Shown here piece by piece: positions 12,101-25,800 of a stretch of 64,000 nucleotides of DNA. The position numbers and the translations under genes are program-made. The notes below the pieces were generated by a model. That model made no database searches, was not told the DNA's origin, and saw only the letters and a list, made by a program, of their open reading frames with translations. Each line of letters starts with the position of its first letter. The stretch's first letter is position 1. The DNA is from Arenicola marina (taxonomy: Eukaryota > Annelida > Polychaeta > Arenicolidae): assembly GCA_964019135.1 (NCBI GenBank), contig OZ025256.1, positions 15,693,911 to 15,757,910 on the forward strand, read 5' to 3'.

Positions 12101-15100
12101 TAGCTGTTGATGAGGCTCGTCTACGTTACATACTGACACTGTAGTTAAGAAGGCACGGGTTTGGTTGGTGGGATGGGAGGAACGGGGGGGGCAGGGGTTA
12201 ATGTGGGGGGGGGATAAAGTGGGGGGGGGGGATAAAGTGGGGGGGGGGGGCGGGGGTTAATGTGGGTTTTTTTGGGAGTGGGGGGATTGGTTCAAATGCT
12301 GCCTGAAACACTAAGACGGGCTTACGTGTAGCCAGGTACCCTACCTTGCCGAACAAAAACAACTTCTTGAGGGTTTGGAATTCCTGAATGAAAAAGTGAA
12401 GAGAGAATATTTGTTAATGGCAAACACTGAGTGTGAAACCGAAGGATCCCTGAGAGAGACCAGTTACCATGGTTACCGCTTCGGCCATTCACAAGCTGAA
12501 AACACGCGTTGTGCATGTGGTTGGTCCCAACACTTACGAAACACCACCTTATATGGTGTAACCGTGAAGACCAACGCTCGAGCAAGGGTCGTCGTAGAAA
12601 GAGCATTCAACCGGTAGAAGTTTTTGCCCTGCTCACATAGACTAAGACTGGTCGCCCGACGTCAGAGCTCGCCCACGCCACCGAGTTCTTCAACTTTCCC
12701 ACCGAGCTTTCATAGTTTTAAAAATCGGCCGAGCTCGGCCGAGCCGATCGGCCGACCTCCGCCGACCTAAGGAAATTGGCCGAGCTCGGCCTGGTTTTAA
12801 TGTCAGCATTAAAACTGGAAAGGCCTCGGCCGAGCACCTGAAATGAGCCACCGAGCAGCAATGCTCGGCCGAGGTCGGCCGAGGTCACGGCCGATTTGAG
12901 GCCGATTTGGGGCCAATTTCCCCCTTTTCAGCTCGGCCGAGGCGTCGGTGGGTCTATGTGAGCAGGGCATTTGCAGATGGCAAGCAGGGAAATTTGTACT
13001 CGTACCATAATTAAAAGAGCATTTGTCAACGCCGGATAGCTTGGGAGTCGCTGTGGAAGTCCGTAAACCAATATATACATGTGAATAATTTAATTATTAG
13101 ATTGGATACACCAACCAACCACAATCTCACCCGCAGGATGGCAAGAAAAGAAATTATCCACTTATTCATACCAAGTGTGCTGAAATTTATGGTTCATTTG
13201 TCAAAAGAAATTATCCGGCTTACCATTTATCAAGTACATTTCACAATTAACTAGGCATCATAATATACTGCATAGTATACCAGATTGAATAAAGAGATTT
13301 TGACGAGAAATTTGTCCGGCAAATTATTCAAGGTGGCGGACCATTCATGGTCAAGCAGTTCGGGCCCAGTCCCTGCTTTTGTCCAAAGAGTTTTGAAATG
13401 ATGCAGGACACACCGCACATGAGAAATGAATCCGCGACCCTCAGCAACACAGGCAAGTCATGCAGCGACACCTGGCGAGGAAAACCCCACCACCAAATCG
13501 GCCCCACCAGAAGAGTGAGGGAGGGAGGGTGATAGGGGTGGAGGGGGTGGTAACGCAGGTACGCGATCATGACAAATCTTCCTAATAAGACCTACCTTGA
13601 TGACGCAGTACACACGAAAGTCACACTTTCCAATGTTTCTCTGGTAAAATATGGCCGCATGGATAACTTCAACGGATATATATGTAATATTTATGAGTGG
13701 AAGAATCCCGAGCAATGTAATGAGGCACTCACGAAGGTGGATTTGGAGTCGGTCTTGGTGGGCGTGTCGCTCTTGGCCTCGGCGTCTGTCGTCTGCTCCC
13801 CGCTGCCCTTCCTCGCGGGTGGCGGGAAAGCGGGTTCCGGCGTCTCATGGGAGGGGGAGGTGACGGGGGTGGAGGGACTGCTGGCCACATACTCCTCGTC
13901 CGGCACGTACACAACCTGCAGGGGGTGGGTGGTGGTGGTGGTGGTGGAGGGGGGGGGGGGTGTCAGGGTCAGGGGTGAGAAGGGGATGCAAAGAGACGGC
14001 ATGAGAAAAAGGTGTTATAATAGAGATGACATACCGGGAAAACACGAGAATGGTGTAAATGTGATTGATGGCATACGTACGATTGGTATGCTGAAACCTG
14101 GCGGATGGACTCTGTTACTAAGGGGTAAGATATGCCTGACAAAAAACTATGCAAAAAACAAAGCTAACAATTTGTGCTTATCGACTGGTTGTAAGTTAAT
14201 AATGAAATAAGAAATAATTTTAAACACGGGCAGCAGATATTGTAAGCTTGAGTCAGTAAGGTTTCTCTGTATAATAACGTTCCCATGTGGCAGTTTGCAA
14301 GTTAGTAATCTGACTGTGACTGTCTCGTTCTGTTGTATGTATATCAGAGTGCAATCAACAATCAACAGCAAATGAACCTTTGAATGTTCCCAAATTTAGC
14401 AATTATCTTCGACTCTTCAACGGAAAATGTGCCATCCTATGCAGGCAGAATGGTGAAGCACACACGCCACCATGCGGCAGAGTGAAGCACACACGCCACC
14501 ATGCGGTAGAGTGAAGCACACAAGCCAACGTGCGGCAGAGTGGTGAAGCACACACGCCACCATGCGGCACAGTGGTGAAGCACACACGCCACCATGCCGC
14601 ACAGTGGGGACACACACACACGCCACCATGCGGCAGAGTGGTGAAGCACATACGCCACCTGGAGGACTGTGAGTATACCACGTGCACGTAGTCCCCGACT
14701 CGCCCCGTGACCTTTGCGGTGTGACCAGACAGAAAGTCCCGTGACGGCGGGAGGGGAGGGGGGTCGGGTGTGTGGGTTGGGGGGGGGGGGGGTCGTGTGG
14801 GGAAAGGTGAGGTCATAATAAGGACTCCATCATCCCCCCTCGTTACACGGTATGTATCGGAATATAAGCCACTGACGCTCGGACTTTCTAAATTCTATTT
14901 TAATTAATAGGACGTTGGCGGCAGTGGGCGTGGCCGAAACAATACTCACGGCGGCATCAGCGATCAACTTGATCATACAGTCGTAATTTACGTTGGAGAG
15001 GTGTGAAATGTTTGTGTATTAGGCCGCGCTTGGGCACATGAAGCTACGAAACCTCCTGGACAATGGGGTTGGGTGATACTTGCCCCAGACGTAGGTCTCA

Positions 15101-16830
15101 GGATTCTTACCCACGACCTGTTTATCTGCACCGCAGCCTGACGTGACCCAGACTGACGTGACCCTGACTGGCGTGACTGGCTGACGTGACGGGCTGACGT
15201 GACCCTGACTGGCGTGACTTGCTGACGTGACCCAGACTGACGTGACCCTGACTGACGTGACCCTGACTGACGTAACCCAGACTGACGTGATCCTGACTGA
15301 CGTGACCCTGACTGGCGTCACTGGCTGACGTGACTGGCTGACGTCACTCTGACTGACGTGACCCTGACTGGCGTCACCCTGACTGGCGTCACCCTGACTG
15401 GCGTCACCCTGACTAACGTCACCCTGACTAACGTCACCATGACTGACGTGACGTCACCATGACTGACGTGACGTCACCATGACTGACGTGACGTCACCAT
15501 GACTGACGTGACGTCACCATGACTGACGTGACGACACCATGACTGACGTGACGTCACCATGACTGACGTGACGTCACCATGACTGACGTCACCCTGATTG
15601 ACGCGACGTCACCCTGATTGACGCGACGTCACCCTGACTGACGGGACGTCACCCTGACTGACCTGGCCCGGGAAGACCATGGTGGACATCATCCTGTTGA
15701 GTTTCTTCAGCTCCGAGGTCGTCGTGTCGAACTGTGCGGCAATACTGGCCAGGGTGTCCGTACCACACACCTGCAAGATGCAACACCACACACGCGTTAG
15801 GAATGTAAAACAGCATACAACATTAACATATCCATAATACATACAAATAAATGAATACGTAAAAAACAAACAAAAACTAAAAAATTAAAAGTTGGGTGTT
15901 TTGGGGGAAATGATGATTAAACTGCGCACCTGAAAGGCTACATATTCTAATCTTCGTACGCGAAAACATGCCTATGGCATTACTCCTGAGAGATGGGGTG
16001 TTATTTCAAGCACAAATATCCGATCCTATCCTCGCGTGACAGAGAGACCTGTGCCGAGATAAAGCCATCTCGCTTAGGAACCCATGCCAAAAGCATCCTC
16101 ACATATCCAACGCACTTGTTCAGGGTGCTGACTGGCGAGATGACCATTTACCCGTGGTCACTGCTGAAGACGACCTCACCTCACTGCTGGGGCTGCAGGA
16201 CCCAATAAGGGCACAGGCGTTCTATGCACGATCCCACAAGAGGGGATGGGCACGTGTAGTACGTGAGGGAATGGCCCACCGCGACGGGCTCTGCTTTGAG
16301 AAACTGGACTTAAAACGCCAATCTATGCGCCCAGCGAGTACAAACAAAGACCTATCGACAGGTCACCGATGCGACCACTGCGGTAAGCCCTGTCAGTCAC
16401 TCACACATAGGTTTATTCAGTCATAAGCGCACATGCCGCGACGCAAACCGTATTACTTAGACCAAAAACAAAGTTGCAAATCCATCGCCTTTCGCAGACG
16501 GCCGGACGGACGCCAACCTATTTTCCGTTCTATAGATGTAATATCCTAAACACAGCTACAACAAACGCTCAACACAAGCAGCCTGAGCGAGTGAGGAGAC
16601 CACGGTATGTGTGTTTAACACAGCGAGGTCACTAAATGGGCCTCGAGACAGCGCGACACAACGTTCGATTGCCCCCCGATTGCATGTGATCTGGCATAAT
16701 ACAACAGGGCGGAGTTTTATTTCAGCCGTGCAGATGCGCAGTTGTAGGTAGGCGATCGACTGGAAAACCAGCAAATGGCGAAGGTCAACGGTGAATCGAA
16801 ACCTCACTGCCATCATTGAAGACCGCGCAC

Positions 16831-16876
<46 letters not shown>

Positions 16877-19800
16877 GATGCAGCAGTCACTTTAAATCGA
16901 TAGTTGTTAATGGTCTGGTGGTTAACCACCCCCCCCCCCCCTTCCTATCAGATCACACCTTCCCCGGGGCACCTGAATGGTCTGGCGGCGAACAGCCCCC
17001 ACCCTACCCCTCACACACCACACTCCCCCGGGTTACCCGAAAGATGAGTTGGCTACACCCCCGCCCCCCCCCCCACCCCCTCCACACACACACACACACG
17101 CAGACAGTCGTGGATTCGCGCTCCATTTTGACATATTTGGCCTATGTTGTCCAGACTCATTTTGATACGATAATGGCGGTCAGGCCTATGGTATACGGTA
17201 TAGGGTGGACGGCACGTTGCCATGGTCACCGCATCTTCCCAGCATACGATGAGGGTCCGTAAGTTCGAAACTGCGGGGGCCAAATATTTCGCCCCGCTCC
17301 AAGCTAATGTCCTATTCTAGAGCGAAATATTTTGCCCCTGGCGTTTCGAACTTACGGGTCCTGCACACGCTACAGTAGAGCACCCACTGGTCCATGGGCA
17401 CTGATGTGTTGGTGTGTTAGGCAGCCACTGGTGTGACCATGAACGACTAGGCTGGGCCAAGAAACATCCCGGATACAATGACAAGACATGGCGTTGGTTG
17501 GAGCGTGCCTCAGTATGTATGTACCAGGGTGCGAACCCACGACCTGTAGATCTGCAGTTCAGCCTGCTTACCAACTGAGCCATCGAGACTCCCCGCCGCT
17601 GCAGGTGGGAGATCACATGGGTCCATTATGACGGGGAGATGTGCCCAACGACAGTTATTGCAAAGTTACTAACGTTAACACATCTGATGTAACTAAAAAT
17701 ATACCCCAAATAGTAAAAGGCCGCTCATACAGCGAATTATTGTCACTGATAAATCATATTTTGGAAATCAAAGATATTGTCAGGTCCGTATGGCGTAAAC
17801 ACGAATATAAGGATGTGCAACTAACCTTCTTGTGTACTACGTCATCAAAACTCGTTAATAACGCATATATTTTGTCTATAATACAACACAAGCACTTTCA
17901 GACCACGCGTGCAGTACATGTAAAAAAAAACATGATCATTGTAAACGAAGGTTACATCTGGTTATCGCAAAACCACGAACTTGTGATTATGTATATTTCG
18001 TTTACACTGATAGCACTGACGCCAATAGGAAAATATTTGGGTTTTAGTTTTAGGCCACTGTTTAGCCCGGGGAAGGGATCCAGCGTCCATTTTTTCAAAA
18101 TTCGCTGTGTCCACTGTCGATTTTTTGAAAAACTATCGCAGTCAGATTTTCGAGAAACAACTGTAGAACTGCGTCGCTCACCAATTTGAATTTTTTGCTG
18201 TCGGAATTTAGACACCAATGTCGGGTGTCGTTTTTTTTCAGAAAACGGTCATGTCGCGTGTCGCCATTTACCCCATCCGGACCTGTTGAGCACTTGAAAG
18301 GCTACACTTGTCTAAGGAACCTCCACGAACAAAGGACTGGGCTTGAATGCTACATGCCTCAGATGCAGGCTGTAGGCCGCGAACTCATCACCTGTTGTTC
18401 TGCCAGTTAGTTCGCTTGCCCAATGAGCTAGGGCGACTCCCATCACTGCCAAGACGGCTGGTCAGTTAGTCAGGACGCTTTACCCACTTTGGGTCATATC
18501 GCGTCAATGGGAGAAGGAAGGGAGAGTGGAGCCATGTGCCCGGGGGTAACCCCCTACTCTTTGCGAAGAAAACATGGTATCTTTATCCTGCGACCACACA
18601 GAAGTGCATCGCCAAGACGGGAAGAGACAGCCACATGCAGCCACATACAGCCACAACCAACCACATACAGCCACAGACAGCCACATACATCCACACACAG
18701 CCACAGGCAGCCACATACAGCCACATACAGCCACATACAGCCACAGACAGCCACATACAGCCACATACATCCACACACAGCCACAGGCAGCCACATACAG
18801 CCACACACAGCCACATACAGCCACAGACAGCCACAGACAGCCACATACAGCCACATACATCCACACACAGCCACAGGCAGCCACACACAGCCACAGACAG
18901 CCAGACAGCCACAGACAGTCACATACTGCCACAGACAGCCACAGTCAGCTCCCGTGCAGCCAGTCGGTTGACGGGTCCAGGATAAAAACAACATGGCAGC
19001 CCTGTAACTCGACACTACGGCCATCATCACAGCCATTTCTCTCCTACCCAAACCCGTGGGGTCCCATACAAAGTAGAGGCACAAAAGTCTCAAGTCATTC
19101 GTAAAAACTATATTCGGTCATCGACCTGTCCGTTCTGCACCCCCCCCCCGCCCCACCGCCCCTCACACCCAGGACCCACACACCCCACCCCATAACCCCA
19201 ACCATGGCGGTCATTCCCATTCCCCATACCACGTGGTACTATCCGCCCCTAATTCACTTACGCATCAAAGACGACAACCATAAATATGCGCTAAGAGGCT
19301 CGCGGGGGCCGGGCACCAGCCACCCACTGAACGTAGACGGGGGCCGGGCACCAGCCACTCACTGAACGCAGGTCGGCTCCAGGGCACCAGCCACCCACTG
19401 AACGTAGGCGGGGTCCGGGCACCAGTCACCCACTGAACGTAGGCGGGGTCTGAGCACCAGCCACCCACTGAACGTAGGCGGGGTCTGGGCACCAGCCACC
19501 CACTGAACGTAGGCGGGGGCCGGGCACCAGCCACCCTCTGAACGTAGGCGGGGCCCGGGCACCAGCCACCCACTGAACGTAAGCGGGGGCCGGGCACCAG
19601 CCACCCTTTGAACGTAGGCGGGGCCCGGGCACCAGCCACCCACTGAACGTAAGCGGGGTCTGGGCACCAGCCACCCTCTGAACGCAGGTCGGGTCCGGGC
19701 ACCAGCCACCCATTGAACGTATGCGGGGGCCGGGCACCAGCCATCCACTGAACGCAGGCGGTGTCTGGGCACCAGCCATCCACTGAACGTAGGCGGTGTC

Positions 19801-22800
19801 TGGGCACCAGCCACCCACTGAACGTAGGCGGGGTCTGGGCACCAGCCACCCACTGAACGCAGGTCGGGTCCGGGCACCAGCCACCCACTGAACGTAGGCG
19901 GGGTCCGGGCACCAGCCACCCACTGAACGCAGGCGGTGTCTGGGCACCAGCCATTCACTGAACGCAGGCGGTGTCTGGGCACCAGCCATTCACTGAACGT
20001 AGGCGGTGTCTGGGCACCAGCCATCCACTGAACGTAGGCGGTGTCTGGGCACCAGCCACCCACTGAACGTAGGCGGGGTCTGGGCACCAGCCACCCACTG
20101 AACGCAGGTCGGGTCCGGGCACCAGCCACCCACTGAACGTAGGCGGGGTCCGGGCACCAGCCACCCACTGAACGCAGGCGGTGTCTGGGCACCAGCCATT
20201 CACTGAACGCAGGCGGTGTCTGGGCACCAGCCATTCACTGAACGTAGGCGGTGTCTGGGCACCAGCCATCCACTGAACGTAGGCGGTGTCTGGGCACCAG
20301 CCACCCACTGAACGTAGGCGGGATCTGGGCACCAGCCACCCACTGAACGTAGGCGGGGTCCGGGCACCAGCCACCGACTGAACGTAGGCGGGGTCCGGGC
20401 ACCAGCCACCGACTGAACGTAGGCGGGGTCCGGGCACCAGCCACCCACTGAACGTAGGCGGGGTACGGGCACCAGCCACCCACTGAACGCAGGTCAGCTC
20501 CAGGGCACCAGCCACCCACTGAACGTAGGCGGGGCCCGGGCACCAGCCACCCAGGGAAAGCTTTTTAACCTATGTAGGTCATTTGGTGCCAATAAGTAAG
20601 ATTAAGGTAGAGGGGAGCCACGTCTTCGCGAGTGGCAGAGGTGGGGTTCGAACCACGCACCAGCAGCGTGGTCTGGCCCAGCAGAGCACATTCGGCAATA
20701 GCCTAACACGCGGCTCACCATCGACCACAGGGTTAGGTCTCCAAGAAATGACGAGCTACTGTCTTCGAAATGGATTCGAAAGAGTGAGTTATTGCTCCCG
20801 AAATGGCGAGTTATTGCTCCCGAAATGGCGAGCTATTGCTCCCGAAATGGCGAGCTATTGCTCCCGAAACGGCGAGTTATCGCTCCCGAAATGGCGACTT
20901 AATGTCTTCGAGACGATTACGTATTGCATGAAGAGGACCAGTGGCTTTCCTCAGGCGACAAAGGCCAGACTGACGCAACACAATACATCATGTGCCCTTG
21001 TACAGCCTTCACATTTCACACAGGAACCTTCAACACTCACTGACGTCCCTCCCCAACTCAACCCCCAGCCCTCACCATGCAAGCGGGGCCGGGGCCACCC
21101 CATCTCAACCCCCAGCCTCACCATGGCCGCGGGGCCGGGGCCACCCCATCTCAACCCCCCAGCCTCACCATGGCCGCGGGGCCGGGGCCACCCCATCTCA
21201 ACCCCCAGCCTCACAATGTACGCGGTGCCGGGGCCGCCCCATCTCAACCCCCCAGCCTCACCATGGCCGCGGGGCCGGGGCCACCCCATTTCAACCCCCA
21301 GCCTCACAATGTACGCGGGGCCGGGGCCGCCCCATCTCAACCCCCCAGCCTCACCATGGCCGCGGGGCCGGGGCCACCCCATCTCAACCCCCCAGCCTCA
21401 CCATGGCCGCGGGGCCACCCCATCTCAACCCCCCAGCCTCACCATGGCCGCGGGGCCGGGGCCACCCCATCTCAACCCCCAGCCTCACCATGGCCGCGGG
21501 GCCGGGGCCACCCCATCTCAACCCCCCACCCTCACCATGGCCGCGGGGCCACCCCATCTCAACCCCCCAGCCTCACCATGGCCGCGAGGCCGGGGCCGCC
21601 CCATCTCAACCCCCCAGCCTCACCATGGCCGCGGGGCTACCCCATCCCAAGCCCTCAGCCTCACCATGGCCGCGGGGCCACCCCATCCCAACCCCCCAGC
21701 CTCACCATGGCCGCGGGGCCGGGGCCGCCCCATCTCAACCCCCCAGCCTCACCATGGCCGCGGGGCCGGGGCCACCCCATCTCAACCCCCCAGCCTCACC
21801 ATGGCCGCGGGGCCACTCCATGTCAACCCCCCAGCCTCACCATGGCCGCGGGGCCACTCCATCCCAACCCTCCAACCTCACCATGGCCGCGGGGCCGGGG
21901 GCACCCCATCTCAACCCCCCCGCCTCACCATGGCCGCGGGGCAGGGGCCGCCTCATCTCAACCCCCCAGCCTCACCATGGCCGCGGGACCGGGGCCACCC
22001 CATCGCAACCCCCCAGCCTCACCATGGCCGCGGGGCCACCCCATCTCAACCCCCCAGCCTCACCATGGCCGCGGGGCCACCCCATCTCAACCCCCCAGCC
22101 TCACCATGGCCGCGGGGCCGGGGCCGCCTCATCTCAACCCCCCAGCCTCACCATGGCCGCGGGGCCGGGGCCACCCCATCTCAACTCCCCAGCCTCATCA
22201 TGGCCGCGGGGCCACCCCATCTCAATCCCCCAGCTTCACCATGGCCGCGGGGCCACCCCATCTCAACCCCCCAGCCTCACCATGGCCACGGGGCCGCCCC
22301 ATCTCAACCCCCCAGCCTCACCATGGCCGCAGGGCCGGGGCCACCCCATCTCAACCCCCCAGCCTCACCATGGCCGCAGGGCCGGGGCCACCCCATCTCA
22401 ACCCCCCAGCCTCACCATGGCCGCGGGGCCGCTCCATCCCAACCCCCCACCCTCACCATGGCCGCGGGGCCGGGGCCACCCCATCTCAACCCCCCAGCCT
22501 CACCATGGCCGCGGGGCCACGCCATCTCAACCCCCCAGCCTCACCATGGCCGCGGGGCCGGAGCCACCCCATCTCAACCCCCCAGCCTCACCATGGCCGC
22601 GGGGCCGGGGCCACCCCATCTCAACCCCCCACCCTCACCATGGCCGCGGGGCCGAGGCCGCCCCATCTCAACCCCCCAGCCTCACCATGGCCGCGGGGCC
22701 ACCCCATCTCAACCCCCCAGCCTCACCATGGCCGCGGGGCCGGGGCCACCCCATCTCAACCCCCCAGCCTCACCATGGCCGCGGGGCCGGGGCCACCCCA

Positions 22801-25800
22801 TCTCAACCCCCCACCCTCACCATGGCCGCGGGGCCGAGGCCGCCCCATCTCAACCCCCCAGCCTCAACATGGCCGCGGGGCCACCCCATCCCAACCCCCC
22901 AGCCTCACCATGGCCGCGGGGCCGGGGCCACCCCATCTCAACCCCCCCCCCCCCTCACCATGGCCGCGGGGCCGAGGCCGCCCCATCTCAACCCCCCACC
23001 CTCACCATGGCCGCGGGGCCGAGGCTGCCCCATCTCAACCCCCCAGCCTCACCATGGCCGCGGGGCCACCCCATCTCAACCCCCCAGCCTCACCATGGCC
23101 GCGGGGCCGCCCCATCTCAACCCCCCAGCCTCACCATGGCCGCGGGGCCGAGGCCACCCCATCTCAACCCCCCGCCCTCACAATGTACGCGGGGCCGGGG
23201 CCGCCCCATCTCAACCCCCCAGCTCCACCATGGCCGCGGGGCCACCCCATCTCAACCCCCCAGCCCTCACCATGGCCGCGGGGCCGGGGCCACCCCATCT
23301 CAACCCCCCAGCCTCACCATGGCCGCGGGGCCGGGGCCGCCCCATCTTAACCCCCGAGCCGCACCATGGCCGCGGGGCCGGGGCCGCGTGGACCCTGCTC
23401 CAGGGTGAGTGCCGTGTCGCCAAGTAGGGTGGCAACGGGGCAGGTGGCAACGGGAGGGTGGCTGCTGGGGGATGGAGGCGGGGCGGGGAAGGGGAAGGGA
23501 GCGGCGGAGGGAGAAGGGGAGGGGGGCTGTTGGGGGATGGAAATGGGGGCAGGGGCGGGGGCGGGTGGGGGGCCGATTGAGGACCCCCGTGGCAGGCAAT
23601 CACTCGTGATGAACCACCGTGCTCCAGCTTCCTTTCATGACCCTTAAAGAGGCACTCGGCCTGACAATCTTTACCAACCTCAGCCCTAACTCAAGGTGCC
23701 CGGCACCCGGCTCCGCTCCATCCCAATCGCTCCCGTCCTGGCCCCGAAACCTATAAATTAACCCTCCTTCCCGTGCCCCGTGCCCCCTTGCCCCCCCCCC
23801 CCCCCACCCTCCTCCGCCTCCCTTACCCTCCACCACCAGAGAACTCTCTACCCACAGTCTTTGTCCTCGCTACATCTGCAGCCCTTCGTGCCCGCAAGGC
23901 AATATGGATTTTTCAATTTATTACAGCAAAGCTCTTTGGCAGGTATTGGGGAAGCGGTTGTATGGGGTTTGGGAAGAGGGTATGGGTGTATGGGGTTGGA
24001 GAAGAGGGTATAGCTGTAGGGTTTGGGGAAGAGGGTATGGCTGTAGGGGTTGGGGGAAGAGGGTATGGCTGTGGGGGTTGGGGGATGTTGGGGGGAGAGG
24101 GTATGGCTGTAGGGGTTGCGGGAAGAGGATATGGCTGTAGGGTTTGGGGAAGAGGATATGGCTGTGGGAGTTGGGGGAAGAGGGTATGGCTGTGGGGGTT
24201 GGGGGAAGAGGATATGGCTGTAGGGTTTGGGGAAGAGGGTATGGCTGTGGGGGTTGGGGGAAGAGGGTATGGCTGTAGGGTTTGGGGAAGAGGATATGGC
24301 TGTAGAGGTTGGGGAAGAGGGTATGGCTGTGGGGGTTGGGGAAGAGGGTATGGCTGTAGGGTTTGGGGAAGAGGATATGGCTGTAGAGGTTGGGGAAGAG
24401 GGTATGGCTGTGGGGGTTGGGGGAAGAGGGTATGGCTGTAGGGTTTGGGGGAAGAGGATATGTTTGTGGGGGTTGGGGAAGAGGGTATGGCTGTGGGGGT
24501 TGGGGGAAGAGGGTATGGCTGTAGGGTTTGGGGAAGAGGATATGGCTATAGAGGTTGGGGAAGAGGGTATGGCTGTGGGGGTTGGGGAAGAGGGTATGGC
24601 TGTAAGGTTTGGGGAAGAGGATATGGCTGTAGAGGTTGGGGAAGAGGGTATGGCTGTGGGGGTTGGGGGAAGAGGGTATGGCTGTAGGGTTTGGGGAAGA
24701 GGATATGGCTGTAGAGGTTGGGGAAGAGGGTATGGCTGTGGGGGTTGGGGGGAAGAGGGTATCGCTGTGGGGGTTGGGGGAAGAGGGTATGGCTGTAGGG
24801 TTTGGGGAAGAGGATATGGCTGTAGAGGTTGGGGAAGAGGGTATGGCTGTGGGGGTTGGGGAAGAGGGTATGGCTGTAGGGTTTGGGGAAGAGGATATGG
24901 CTGTAGAGGTTGGGGAAGAGGGTATGGCTGTGGGGGTTGGGGGAAGAGGGTATGGCTGTAGGGTTTGGGGGAAGAGGATATGGTTGTGGGGGTTGGGGAA
25001 GAGGGTATGGCTGTGGGGGTTGGGGGAAGAGGGTATGGCTGTAGGGTTTGGGGAAGAGGATATAGCTGTAGAGGTTGGGGAAGAGGGTATGGCTGTGGGG
25101 GTTGGGGGGAAGAGGGTATGGCTGTGGGGGTTGGGGGAAGAGGGTATGGCTGTGGGGTTTGGGGAAGAGGATACAGCTGTAGAGGTTGGGGAAGAGGGTA
25201 TGGCTGTGGGGGTTGGGGGAAGAGGATATGGCTGTGGGGGTTGGGGAAGAGGGTATGGCTGTGGGGGTTGGGGGAAGAGGATATGGCTGTAGAGGTTGGG
25301 GAAGGGGGTATGGCTGTGGGGGTTGGGGGAAGAGGATATGGCTGTAGAGGTTGGGGAAGAGGGTATGGCTGTAGGGTTTGGGGAAGAGGATATGGCTGTA
25401 GAGGTTGGGGAAGAGGGTATGGCTGTGGGGGTTGGGGGGAAGAGGGTATGGCTGTGGGGTCTGGGGAAGAGGATATGGCTGTAGAGGTTGGGGAAGAGGG
25501 TATGGCTGTGGGAGTTGGGGGAAGAGGATATGGCTGTAGAGGTTGGGGAAGAGGGTATGGCTGTGGGAGTTGGGGGAAGAGGATATGGCTGTGGGGGTTG
25601 GGGAAGAGGGTATGGCTGTAGGGTTTGGGGAAGAGGATATGGCTGTAGAGGTTGGGGAAGAGGGTATGGCTGTGGGGGTTGGGGGGAAAAGGGTATGGCT
25701 GTGGGGTTTGGGGAAGAGGATATGGCTGTAGAGGTTGGGGAAGAGGGTATGGCTGTGGGAGTTGGGGGAAGAGGATATGGCTGTGGGGGTTGGGGAAGAG

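Noticed and set aside
13569-14210. 213-codon plus-strand frame
   Set aside because: It is antisense to the OXR1 linker exon and a simple repeat, with no recognisable domain.
17641-18189. 182-codon plus-strand frame
   Set aside because: AT-rich, no domain and no neighbouring exon. Chance openness is plausible.
20583-23408. 941-codon open frame with many CACCATGG Kozak-like starts
   Set aside because: Low-complexity Pro/His/Arg translation of a GC-rich minisatellite; all plus frames are open, with no flanking exon structure.
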